Shown here: positions 1 to 6,470 of the stretch, in pieces
How positions within the stretch are numbered: position 1 is the stretch's first letter
Layout: the number at the start of each line of letters is the position of its first letter
Translations under genes and position numbers: made by a program
The notes under the pieces: model-generated
Seen by the model: the letters and a program-made list of their open reading frames with translations, nothing else
The model's database searches: none
Told to the model about the DNA's origin: nothing
Assembly: GCA_017958895.1 (NCBI GenBank)
Contig: JAGDBT010000019.1
Span: 1 to 6,470 of the forward strand
DNA from: Alphaproteobacteria bacterium
GTDB lineage: Bacteria; Pseudomonadota; Alphaproteobacteria; RF32; CAG-239
Direction of reading: 5' to 3'
Length of the DNA stretch: 6,470 bases

Positions 1-1
1 T

Positions 2-1987
2 AATTTAAATGTAAATCCTTTGCCCGATTCGGCGTTTGAAAACATAAAGTTGGTAAATTGCGATGATGTGCGGCAAGAGGCTAAGGCAATCGCTCTGATT
101 ATCCGTAAAAATTTGGAAATTCCCGAAAAAACAACGGCTTTGGTCACCATGGATCGTAATTTGTCGCGGCGGGTAATATCCGAACTTGCAAAATGGGGAA
201 TAAGTGCTGATGATTCGGCCGGCCAGCCGTTAAACTTGTCGCCGATAGGCATTTATCTGCGTTTAATTTTAAATTATGTAGCGGAAAAAACGCAAACGGC
301 AATGATGGCTTTGTTGAAACATCCGTTTACGGCATGCGGTGAGTCTTATGCGGAATTTAATCAAAAAGTTCGGCATTTGGAATTGACCTGGCGGCGCGGC
401 AAAGAATTATCCGACGAACAAAAAGATTTGCTTAAAAATTTTGAAGAGCGGTTGTATCCTTTAGCAGAGATTTACGAAAATTCCGAGGCTGATGTCAAAA
501 AGCTGTTTTGTGCGCACATAAAAGTTGCAGAAAGCTTGGCGGATACGGATTTAAAAAGCGGGGATAAGATAATATGGCGGCAGGATGCCGGTAAAACGGC
601 CGGCGATTTTGTTATGTCGTTTATGGAAAAGTGTAACAATTTGGAAAATATTCAAACCATAGATTACGAGGGCTTTTTCAATACGCTTCTTTCTGAATAT
701 AATGTGCGTTCGCGCTACGGAATGCATCCGCGTGTAAAGATTTTGGGACCGATAGAAGCACGATTAACGCAATATGATACGGTTATAATCGGGGAGGCTA
801 ACGAAGGTTGTTGGCCGCAGATGCCGAGGGCCGATATGTGGATGTCCAGACCGATGAAAAAGGATTTCGGGTTGCCGCAACCGGAAAGAGCCGTAGGTGT
901 TGCCGCCGCTGATTTTGCCCATTTATTGAATGCACCGGAAGTTTATGTTACCAGAGCCAAGAAAGTTGACGGCGCACCGAGCAATAAATCAAGATGGTGG
1001 TTGCGTTTTGAAACGGTTTTGGCGGCTAATTTTAATTCTCAAGCAGATAAATATGACTTTATTTATGAGCAACCGTTTTCTGTCTGGGCGCGCAATTTGG
1101 ACAGTTGTGCCGAGCCGCGAGCCTGCGCCGCTCCAGCTCCTTGTCCGCCTGTGGAACATCGTCCGCGCATATTATCGGCCACAAATGTAGATAATCTGCG
1201 CCGTGATCCATATACGATTTACGCTAAGTATATTTTGGATTTATATCCGCTTGATGACTTGGATAAAGAGGATTCGGCTTCCGATTACGGCAGTTTTATA
1301 CATGAGGTTTTGCAAAAATTTAATGACCTGCACAATCGTGACTATCCGGAAAAAGAAAAGGCCGAGGCTGAACTGCTGAAAATTGCGGAAGAAAAATTAA
1401 AAGATAAACATATAAAAGATGAAACGGCGGCCTTGTGGCGCGAACGTATTTTGCAACAATTAAAGTGGATTGTTGAAACGGAAATTCGCTATCGTGAGGA
1501 TATAGATTTGGTGCATAATGAGATTAAAGGGCAAATAAAATTAAATGCACCGGCCGGCGACTTTACGATTACGGCCAAGGCGGACCGGCTTGATGAAACC
1601 AAAGACGGATATGTGAATATTATTGATTATAAAACCGGCAAAAGTGCCAGTGTAAGAGCCGTGGTGGCGGGAAATGCACCGCAGCTTCCGATAGAAGGCA
1701 TAATTGCCGAAGCCGGCGGATTTGCCGATGTGTTGCCGCAAATGGTGAAGAGTTTTCAATATTGGGATTTTAAAACCGTAAAAACGACAAGTGAGGAACA
1801 AAGCCGGAAGGCAATGGAAGTTACCGTAAAAAATTTGGCAGAATTATTGGCCGATTTTGATAATCCTGAAACACCTTATATTGCAAATCCGGTAAGAGGT
1901 TTAGGCAGTGATTATGCTCATTTATCGCGCTTTTTGGAGTGGTCGGTAAAAGAAGATGTAGTAGAGGAAGAAGACGAAAATGAGTGA
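2..1987 (+). CDS. addB: AddB, double-strand break repair helicase-nuclease subunit (5' partial)
   Basis: AddB is the second subunit of the cytoplasmic AddAB complex, which resects double-strand breaks before RecA loading. The frame is open to the left edge, so the start lies outside the window. Alphaproteobacterial AddB is usually about 1000 residues, so roughly a third is missing. Numbering from the codon at position 20, residues 1-340 are the C-terminal part of the degenerate SF1 helicase core, with GPIEARLTQYD (243-253) and IIGEANEGCWPQ (256-267). A Pro/Ala-rich linker (about 362-385) leads to a RecB-type PD-(D/E)XK nuclease: GSFIH (H428), KADRLD (D522), IIDYKTGK (D536, K538) and APQLPIE (Q555). 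These residues are intact, so the nuclease should be active. The C-terminal iron-sulfur cysteines known from Bacillus AddB are absent. The protein ends in an acidic tail (EEEDENE). The stop overlaps addA. Identity is firm; the role in recognising Chi-like sites is inferred from the family. Confidence 0.95.
   Translation, partial: NLNVNPLPDSAFENIKLVNCDDVRQEAKAIALIIRKNLEIPEKTTALVTMDRNLSRRVISELAKWGISADDSAGQPLNLSPIGIYLRLILNYVAEKTQTAMMALLKHPFTACGESYAEFNQKVRHLELTWRRGKELSDEQKDLLKNFEERLYPLAEIYENSEADVKKLFCAHIKVAESLADTDLKSGDKIIWRQDAGKTAGDFVMSFMEKCNNLENIQTIDYEGFFNTLLSEYNVRSRYGMHPRVKILGPIEARLTQYDTVIIGEANEGCWPQMPRADMWMSRPMKKDFGLPQPERAVGVAAADFAHLLNAPEVYVTRAKKVDGAPSNKSRWWLRFETVLAANFNSQADKYDFIYEQPFSVWARNLDSCAEPRACAAPAPCPPVEHRPRILSATNVDNLRRDPYTIYAKYILDLYPLDDLDKEDSASDYGSFIHEVLQKFNDLHNRDYPEKEKAEAELLKIAEEKLKDKHIKDETAALWRERILQQLKWIVETEIRYREDIDLVHNEIKGQIKLNAPAGDFTITAKADRLDETKDGYVNIIDYKTGKSASVRAVVAGNAPQLPIEGIIAEAGGFADVLPQMVKSFQYWDFKTVKTTSEEQSRKAMEVTVKNLAELLADFDNPETPYIANPVRGLGSDYAHLSRFLEWSVKEDVVEEEDENE
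1964..1976 (+). promoter_or_regulatory. addA ribosome binding site inside the addB 3' end
   Basis: A purine-only stretch with GAGGAAGAAG precedes the addA ATG at 1980. The GAGG core ends about 12 bases upstream and weaker GAAG matches lie nearer. The same bases encode the acidic tail of AddB, so the tail sequence and the addA translation signal constrain each other. The 8-base gene overlap suggests translational coupling, which fits the fixed subunit ratio of a heterodimer. Confidence 0.55.
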
Positions 1988-4900
1988 TTCGGCAGAAATT
2001 TTTGCGCATCAGCGCGCAGAACGCGGCAAATTGGCAAACTTGCAACAAACAGCGGCCTCCGATCCGGAAAAATCCGTTTGGGTGGAAGCTTCCGCCGGCA
2101 CGGGAAAAACCAAGGTATTATCCGACAGGGTGTTAAGATTGTTGTTGAACGGCGTAAAGCCGATAAGAATTTTGTGCCTTACCTATACTAAAGCCGCGGC
2201 GGTGGAAATGAACAGCAGAATTTCCGGACGTTTGAGTGAATGGGCGGTAAAAGAAGATGCAAAAATAGAAGAAGATTTGGCCGGTCTGGTGGAAAATTTC
2301 TCAAATCTGTCGTTAAACGAAAAAGCCGAATATAAAAGGCGGGCTCGCACGCTTTTTGCGGCTTTGTTGGATGCTCCCGGCGGGTTAAAAATTCAAACCA
2401 TTCACAGCTTTTGTGAAGAACTGCTGAAAAGATTTCCTTTGGAGGCCGGTGTATCTCCATATTTTAATGTGATGGATGACCGAGAAACCGCGGCTTCCTT
2501 AAAACGATTACAAGGCGAAATTCTTAAAGAAAGCTTTCATAATCCGGAAACTCCTTTGGGTGAGGCAATGCGTTTTTTGACGCAGAATTTAAAGGAAGCC
2601 AGCTTATATAAATTGTTGGAGAAAATAAAAAATTGTCGTTCGCAGATGGCAGAAACTCTGGCGGAACATGGCGGGTTGGATAAGTTCTTGCAAAAAATGC
2701 AAAAACAAATGCAAATCAAACCTGATGATACTGAAGAGAGTTTGAAAAAACACTTTATGGAAAATCTGGATTTGGCGGAATTGCGGCTCAATATGGCAGC
2801 GTATGAAAAAGGCCAAAAAACCGATCAGAGCAGAGCGGAATTTTTGCGCGAAGGCTTGGAACACGGTTTCAGCGTAAACGATTATGATTATTATCGCGGA
2901 CTTTATTTGCGTGGCGATGGTGAAATTTTAGCTTCGTTGGCCTTAAAAAGTGCGCGTAAATATGACGAAGACTTGAATTATCGACTGTTGGCTGAAGCGG
3001 AGAGGGTGCAGGCGTTTGAACAAAAATTGTTGGCTTTGCGTTTATATCATTCCACAAAAGCGGCCTTTACGATAGCTGATGTTTTGCATGAAAAATATGA
3101 GAATTACAAGCAACAGAAAGCGGTGTTGGATTATGATGACATGATTTTACTCACTCGTAATTTGCTTTCTGATGTCGGAGTTGCAAGTTGGGTTTTGTTT
3201 AAGCTTGACGGCGGAATAGACCATATTTTGCTTGATGAAGCGCAAGATACTTCACCGCAACAATGGGATATTATTCGTTATTTGAGCGAAGAATTTTTTG
3301 CCGGTGAGGGGCAATCAGAAACCGTTCGCACGATTTTTGCGGTGGGAGACAGAAAGCAGTCAATCTTTAGTTTTCAAGGGGCAGATCCGGAAAAATTTGA
3401 TGAGATGTCGCATTATTTTGCGGCCAAAATCGGCAAAGATTTCCGAAAAGTGAATTTGGAAGTTTCTTTTCGTTCCGCTCCGGCAGTGTTGGATATAGTT
3501 AACAAACTGTTTGCTATTTCAACGGCCGCCAAAGGAGTGGTTTCTGAAGATTTCGGGGTAAACCATTTGCCGATTCGCGCCGGAGAATTCGGCAAAGTTG
3601 AAGTTTGGAATCCGTTTTTTGCGGTCGAGGAAGAGGATAAGGCAGAAAATGAAAAGTCGTGGTTGCCGCCAAAAGAAATGAAAAGAAAAAAATCAATCAG
3701 AAGCGATTTGGCAAGGGCAGTTGCCGTAAGAATAAAGCAGATGGTTTTTGAAAGTGCGGACAGTTATAATCCCTTACACTTTAAGGATTTTATGGTGTTG
3801 GTACGACATCGTAATGATTTTGTGGAAGAATTTATCAGAGCTTGCAAAGAAGAAGGCGTAAACATATCCGGTGCCGATAAGATGTTGCTTTCCGAACAAT
3901 TGGCAGTGCAAGATTTAATTTCTTTGGCCAAATTTTTATTGCTGACCAATGATGATTTGTCTTTGGCAGAAGTTCTGAAATCGCCGCTGTTCGGTCTGAC
4001 GGATGATGATTTGGAAGAGCTTTGTTATAAGCGCAACGGAACATTTTTGTGGGTAAAACTCGGGGATAATCAAAAATATCGCGAGGTTTACGAACAGCTT
4101 AAAGATTTGCTGAATAAGCTTGATTATATCAGACCGTATGAACTTTTCAATTATGTGCTTACAAAAATGGAAGGACGGCGCAAATTTTTGGCCCGTATGG
4201 GAGTGGAAGCCGAAGATGCACTTGATGAATTCTTAAATTTGACCTTAAATTACGAACAACAAAATATACCGACCTTGCAAGGATTTGTAAGTTGGTTCTG
4301 TCAAACCGAAGTGGTTATCAAACGTGAAAGCGAAGAGGCTGAAACCGATGCCGTTCGCTTAATGACGGTGCACCATTCCAAAGGTTTGCAAGCCAGAATA
4401 GTTTTTCTGCCGGATACAATGCAACCTCCGAGTGCCAAGCAGGAGCAGGATTTTCTGGTGGCCGATGATTTGGCGTATTTTCCGCTTTCCGGAAAGTATT
4501 ATACGCGTGAATGTATAGATATGAAGAAGCATAAACACGAGAAAGAGTTGGAGGAATATCGCCGGCTTTTGTATGTGGCATTAACCAGAGCGGAAGACCG
4601 GTTAATTGTTTGCGGATATGCCAATAATCCGACTATAAACGAGGATTCGTGGTTTAATTTATGTAAGGAAGTTATGCAAACGGCAGGTGCGACCGGCACA
4701 GAAGGTTTGTTTTACGAAACGCCGGAAGTGGTTTTGAAAGAGGGTAAAAAGAAACGTTTTGAAAATTTTGCCGAAATTGCGACCGAAGCATGGATGGATA
4801 TGCCGGCAAAAGAAGAAAGTTTAATCTCGCGGCCTTATACTCCGTCCAAAATGACGGAAGATGACGAAGAGCCGGATTCAGTGTCGCCTTTAACCGAGGA

Positions 4901-5369
4901 AGGAAATTTTTATCGTCGCGGCACGCTTATTCATAAATTGTTGCAATTTTTGGCTTCTGCTCAGGAAAATAAGGCAGAAATCATCGAAGAGTTTTTGCTT
5001 AAAAATGCGGCGGATTTTTCGGAATGGCAACGTAACAGCATCAAAAAAGAAGTGCTGAACTTATTGGAGAATCCGGAATTTGCGGAATTGTTCGGTGAAA
5101 ATTCACGTTCGGAAGTGCCGATAATGGGCGAAGTTGACGGCAAAATAATTTCCGCACAATTGGATAAATTACTTATTCTGCCCGATAAGGCGGTTATTGT
5201 GGACTTTAAGACCAATCGTCCGGCCGCCAAAACTTTGGAGGAAACTCCGGTCGCCTATATTAAACAGCTGAATATATATCGGCGGTTGTTGGAAAAAATT
5301 TATCCGCAAAAAACGGTTGAAACCTATATTTTATGGACCAATGAGAGCAGATTAATGAAAGTTTTATGA
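1980..5369 (+). CDS. addA: AddA, ATP-dependent helicase-nuclease subunit A
   Basis: AddA is the motor subunit of AddAB: a 3'-5' SF1A (UvrD/RecB-like) helicase with a C-terminal nuclease. At 1129 residues it has a usual length for alphaproteobacteria. The helicase motifs occur in order: Q motif (LQQTAAS, 21-27), Walker A ASAGTGKT (37-44), motif Ia LTYTKAAAVEM (67-77), TIHSF (140-144), LDYDDMI (383-389), DEXX box LLDEAQDTS (417-425), motif III VGDRKQSIFSFQGA (455-468), motif IV SFRSA (496-500), motif V LMTVHHSKGLQ (794-804) and motif VI LLYVALTRAEDRL (863-875). The nuclease has GTLIH (H985), AQLDK (D1062), VDFKTNR (D1075, K1077) and KQLNIY (Q1096, Y1100). The D-13-D-2-K spacing equals that of E. 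coli RecB (D1067, D1080, K1082). Every catalytic position is present and the frame is unbroken. The ATG at 1980 is chosen because it overlaps addB and gives the expected short N-terminal lead to the Q motif. Confidence 0.97.
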   Translation: MSDSAEIFAHQRAERGKLANLQQTAASDPEKSVWVEASAGTGKTKVLSDRVLRLLLNGVKPIRILCLTYTKAAAVEMNSRISGRLSEWAVKEDAKIEEDLAGLVENFSNLSLNEKAEYKRRARTLFAALLDAPGGLKIQTIHSFCEELLKRFPLEAGVSPYFNVMDDRETAASLKRLQGEILKESFHNPETPLGEAMRFLTQNLKEASLYKLLEKIKNCRSQMAETLAEHGGLDKFLQKMQKQMQIKPDDTEESLKKHFMENLDLAELRLNMAAYEKGQKTDQSRAEFLREGLEHGFSVNDYDYYRGLYLRGDGEILASLALKSARKYDEDLNYRLLAEAERVQAFEQKLLALRLYHSTKAAFTIADVLHEKYENYKQQKAVLDYDDMILLTRNLLSDVGVASWVLFKLDGGIDHILLDEAQDTSPQQWDIIRYLSEEFFAGEGQSETVRTIFAVGDRKQSIFSFQGADPEKFDEMSHYFAAKIGKDFRKVNLEVSFRSAPAVLDIVNKLFAISTAAKGVVSEDFGVNHLPIRAGEFGKVEVWNPFFAVEEEDKAENEKSWLPPKEMKRKKSIRSDLARAVAVRIKQMVFESADSYNPLHFKDFMVLVRHRNDFVEEFIRACKEEGVNISGADKMLLSEQLAVQDLISLAKFLLLTNDDLSLAEVLKSPLFGLTDDDLEELCYKRNGTFLWVKLGDNQKYREVYEQLKDLLNKLDYIRPYELFNYVLTKMEGRRKFLARMGVEAEDALDEFLNLTLNYEQQNIPTLQGFVSWFCQTEVVIKRESEEAETDAVRLMTVHHSKGLQARIVFLPDTMQPPSAKQEQDFLVADDLAYFPLSGKYYTRECIDMKKHKHEKELEEYRRLLYVALTRAEDRLIVCGYANNPTINEDSWFNLCKEVMQTAGATGTEGLFYETPEVVLKEGKKKRFENFAEIATEAWMDMPAKEESLISRPYTPSKMTEDDEEPDSVSPLTEEGNFYRRGTLIHKLLQFLASAQENKAEIIEEFLLKNAADFSEWQRNSIKKEVLNLLENPEFAELFGENSRSEVPIMGEVDGKIISAQLDKLLILPDKAVIVDFKTNRPAAKTLEETPVAYIKQLNIYRRLLEKIYPQKTVETYILWTNESRLMKVL

Positions 5370-5456
5370 AAAAAAGGTTGTAATTATTCGGATAATCTTT
5401 AATATGTAGAAAAGCAAATTATATATATAAAGCAAATAAAACAAGAGGAGAAAAAA

Positions 5457-5774
5457 ATGACACAACCTTTAACAGACAGCCAGTTCAGTGACAACGTTTT
5501 GAAGTCAAAGGGTTTGGTATTGATAGATTTTTGGGCGGAATGGTGCGGACCTTGCCGCCAACTCGGCCCGATTTTGGAAGCTATCGACAATGAAATCGGT
5601 AATGAAGTAAAAATTTATAAGATGAATGTTGACGATTCGCCGGAAACCGCAAGCCAATTCGGTATTCGCTCCATTCCGACCATGTTTTTATTCAAAGACG
5701 GCAAGCAGGTTGATATGAAAGTCGGCTTGAATACGCAATCAACCATTCAGTCTTGGATTGAATCATATAAATAA
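5457..5774 (+). CDS. trxA: Thioredoxin
   Basis: This is a 105-residue cytoplasmic thioredoxin that reduces protein disulfides and is recycled by thioredoxin reductase. It has the classic active site WCGPC (29-33, redox Cys30 and Cys33), the buried acid Asp24 six residues before the first cysteine as in E. coli Trx1 (Asp26/Cys32), Lys55 matching E. coli Lys57, the cis-proline loop IPT (Pro74) and a late glycine in KVGLN (Gly90). It has no signal peptide and a normal length for the family. The start is set by a strong Shine-Dalgarno sequence, AGAGGAG (5444-5450), six bases before the ATG. It lies 87 bases after addA, the usual neighbour in alphaproteobacteria. The gap is very AT-rich and could hold its own promoter (TTGTAA at 5378 and TAATAT at 5400, 16 bases apart), but that match is weak, so read-through from addA is equally possible. 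A terminator follows directly. Confidence 0.96.
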   Translation: MTQPLTDSQFSDNVLKSKGLVLIDFWAEWCGPCRQLGPILEAIDNEIGNEVKIYKMNVDDSPETASQFGIRSIPTMFLFKDGKQVDMKVGLNTQSTIQSWIESYK

Positions 5775-5792
5775 ACCAAGAAAATTCAACAG

Positions 5793-5818
5793 AGCCTCCA
5801 CAAACGGAGGCTTTTTTT
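5793..5818 (+). terminator. Rho-independent terminator after trxA
   Basis: The perfect 7-bp stem AGCCTCC / GGAGGCT (5793-5799 and 5806-5812) has a six-base loop ACAAAC and runs into seven T residues (5812-5818). It starts 19 bases after the trxA stop codon. It should end the addB-addA-trxA transcript and separate it from rplQ. Confidence 0.93.
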
Positions 5819-5837
5819 GTGCACATAAAGAATCTGC

Positions 5838-5866
5838 TTGCAATCCGCAAATATTTGTGTTAGAAA
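5838..5866 (+). promoter_or_regulatory. Candidate sigma-70 promoter for rplQ
   Basis: TTGCAA (5838-5843, 4 of 6 consensus matches) and TAGAAA (5861-5866, 4 of 6) are 17 bases apart, and TGT directly before the -10 makes an extended -10 element. The preceding terminator means rplQ needs its own promoter, and this is the best match in the gap. Predicted transcription starts near 5873, giving a leader of about 105 bases. The call rests on a visual consensus match only. Confidence 0.38.
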
Positions 5867-5926
5867 CAAGCCCGAAAAGAACCGGCTTTTATGTATGAGC
5901 GCTTGCGCCACCGTAGTAAGAGCCTT

Positions 5927-5953
5927 GTATTAATACGCTTTGTCCCGCAAAGC
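5927..5953 (+). other. Palindrome and stem-loop in the rplQ leader
   Basis: Two adjacent symmetric elements lie 25 bases or more before the rplQ start codon. The first is a perfect 10-base palindrome, GTATTAATAC (5927-5936). The second is a 6-bp stem GCTTTG / CAAAGC (5937-5942 and 5948-5953) around the loop TCCCG. There is no T run after the stem, so it is not a terminator. It could be part of a ribosomal-protein leader structure or an operator, but no known leader family is recognised. Confidence 0.35.
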
Positions 5954-5963
5954 ATTGAGAAAG

Positions 5964-5969
5964 AAAGGA
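5964..5969 (+). promoter_or_regulatory. Ribosome binding site that fixes the rplQ start
   Basis: AAAGGA ends eight bases before the ATG at 5978. The same frame is open further upstream, with an earlier ATG at 5891, but no Shine-Dalgarno sequence precedes that one. The protein from 5978 begins MRH, the nearly invariant start of L17. The site therefore decides the start. Confidence 0.75.
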
Positions 5970-5977
5970 ATAACATC

Positions 5978-6436
5978 ATGAGACATGGTGATGGACATAG
6001 AAAATTTAATATGCCGAAAAGCCAAAGAAGAGCTTTGTTTTCTAATTTGACCGGCGCATTGCTCACACATGAGCAAATTACCGTAACCTTAACCCGTGCG
6101 AAAGAATTAAGAACTTTTGCCGATAATATGATTACATATGCCAAGAAAGGTGATTTGAACAGCCGTCGTTTAGCCGCAGGTTTTCTGCGCAATAATGAAG
6201 TTGTTTCTAAGCTTTTCTCAACTTTGGCCGAACGTTATAAAGATCGCAACGGCGGATACACCCGCGTTTTGAAATCCGGTTTCCGTTACGGAGATTGCGC
6301 TCCGATGGCGATTGTGGAATTGGTTGATCGTGACGTTAATGCCAAAGGTGCAAAGGATTTGGCCAGAGTAGCGGCTGAAAAAGCTGCCGCCGCTGAAGCT
6401 GAAAAAGCCGAGGCTGCAGAAAGCGAAGCCAAATAG
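5978..6436 (+). CDS. rplQ: 50S ribosomal protein L17
   Basis: L17 (bL17) is a large-subunit protein near the exit of the polypeptide tunnel. The 152-residue product carries the family signature: MRHGDGHRKFN at the start, RRALFSNLTGALLTHEQI (17-34), TRAKELR (39-45), a helical middle, and the conserved end RYKDRNGGYTRVLKSGFRYGDCAPMAIVELVDRD (about 86-119). The core ends near residue 124. A 28-residue tail follows with 13 Ala, 6 Glu and 4 Lys, making the protein longer than the 127 residues of E. coli L17. The usual HR before AL is QR here, and the basic residue after KxN is Met12; both are mild departures. In most bacteria rplQ directly follows rpoA in the alpha operon. Here it follows trxA and a terminator, apparently with its own promoter. 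No sequence damage is visible, so it is probably functional. Confidence 0.96.
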   Translation: MRHGDGHRKFNMPKSQRRALFSNLTGALLTHEQITVTLTRAKELRTFADNMITYAKKGDLNSRRLAAGFLRNNEVVSKLFSTLAERYKDRNGGYTRVLKSGFRYGDCAPMAIVELVDRDVNAKGAKDLARVAAEKAAAAEAEKAEAAESEAK

Positions 6437-6452
6437 TCAATTAAGATTGAAG

Positions 6453-6464
6453 AAAAATCCCCGC
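6453..6464 (+). terminator. Probable left arm of a terminator after rplQ (cut by window edge)
   Basis: AAAAATCCCCGC begins 16 bases after the rplQ stop codon. An A run followed by a GC-rich arm is the usual left half of a bidirectional intrinsic terminator, but the matching right arm (GCGGGGATTTTT) would lie beyond the window. This is inferred from half a structure. Confidence 0.35.
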
Positions 6465-6470
6465 TGTAAA

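Noticed and set aside
20..22. TTG as the real start of the AddB protein
   Set aside because: The frame stays open to the window edge, no Shine-Dalgarno sequence precedes it, and the N-terminal third of AddB would be missing.
1541..1801. Open frames on the minus strand across addB and addA
   Set aside because: They lie wholly inside genes with clear family motifs, have no recognisable domains, and arise from the codon bias of the sense genes.
5383..5400. ATTAT-TCGG-ATAAT hairpin as a terminator after addA
   Set aside because: The stem is 5 bp of A-T pairs only with three T residues after it, too weak to terminate.
5868..5890. AAGCC/GGCTT hairpin followed by TTTT as a second terminator
   Set aside because: The stem is only 5 bp with an 11-base loop and a short T run, and the strong terminator at 5793-5818 already serves trxA.
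5895..5933. 12-codon upstream open frame as a leader peptide
   Set aside because: It has no Shine-Dalgarno sequence and no run of a regulatory amino acid; this length is expected by chance.
5891..5977. 29-residue N-terminal extension of L17 from the ATG at 5891
   Set aside because: No ribosome binding site precedes it, the extension has no L17 similarity, and the family begins at MRH (5978) behind AAAGGA.

Overview
The window looks like ordinary housekeeping DNA from an alphaproteobacterium with an AT-rich genome. All genes lie on the + strand. The order addB-addA-trxA is typical of Alphaproteobacteria, which mostly use AddAB where enterobacteria use RecBCD. The AddB piece also ends like the alphaproteobacterial subfamily. 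AT-rich codon use and AT-rich spacers suggest a lineage such as the uncultured, host-associated Rhodospirillales-like bacteria, but the window alone does not fix the taxon.

Layout: positions 2-1987 hold the C-terminal two thirds of addB, cut by the left edge. addA (1980-5369) overlaps the end of addB by 8 bases, so the two subunits are translationally coupled. An AT-rich 87-base gap with a strong Shine-Dalgarno sequence leads to trxA (5457-5774), which is closed by a clear intrinsic terminator (5793-5818). A 203-base gap between trxA and rplQ holds that terminator, a plausible promoter with an extended -10 element, and a leader of about 100 bases with a stem-loop. rplQ (ribosomal protein L17, 5978-6436) follows. 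The last bases look like the left arm of another terminator, cut by the right edge.

How the genes work together: AddA and AddB form the helicase-nuclease that resects double-strand breaks for RecA loading. Both nuclease domains keep their active-site residues. TrxA is a general dithiol reductant that often sits beside addAB in this class and has no proven direct role in resection. rplQ is a separate transcription unit for the large ribosomal subunit. Its position behind trxA, rather than directly behind rpoA, is the main synteny oddity.

I found no mobile element, CRISPR array, tRNA, rRNA or new defence-like system. The points worth a second look are small: the detached rplQ with its own leader, an Ala/Glu-rich L17 tail, a GC-rich triple-cysteine patch in the AddB linker, and the loss of AddB iron-sulfur cysteines.
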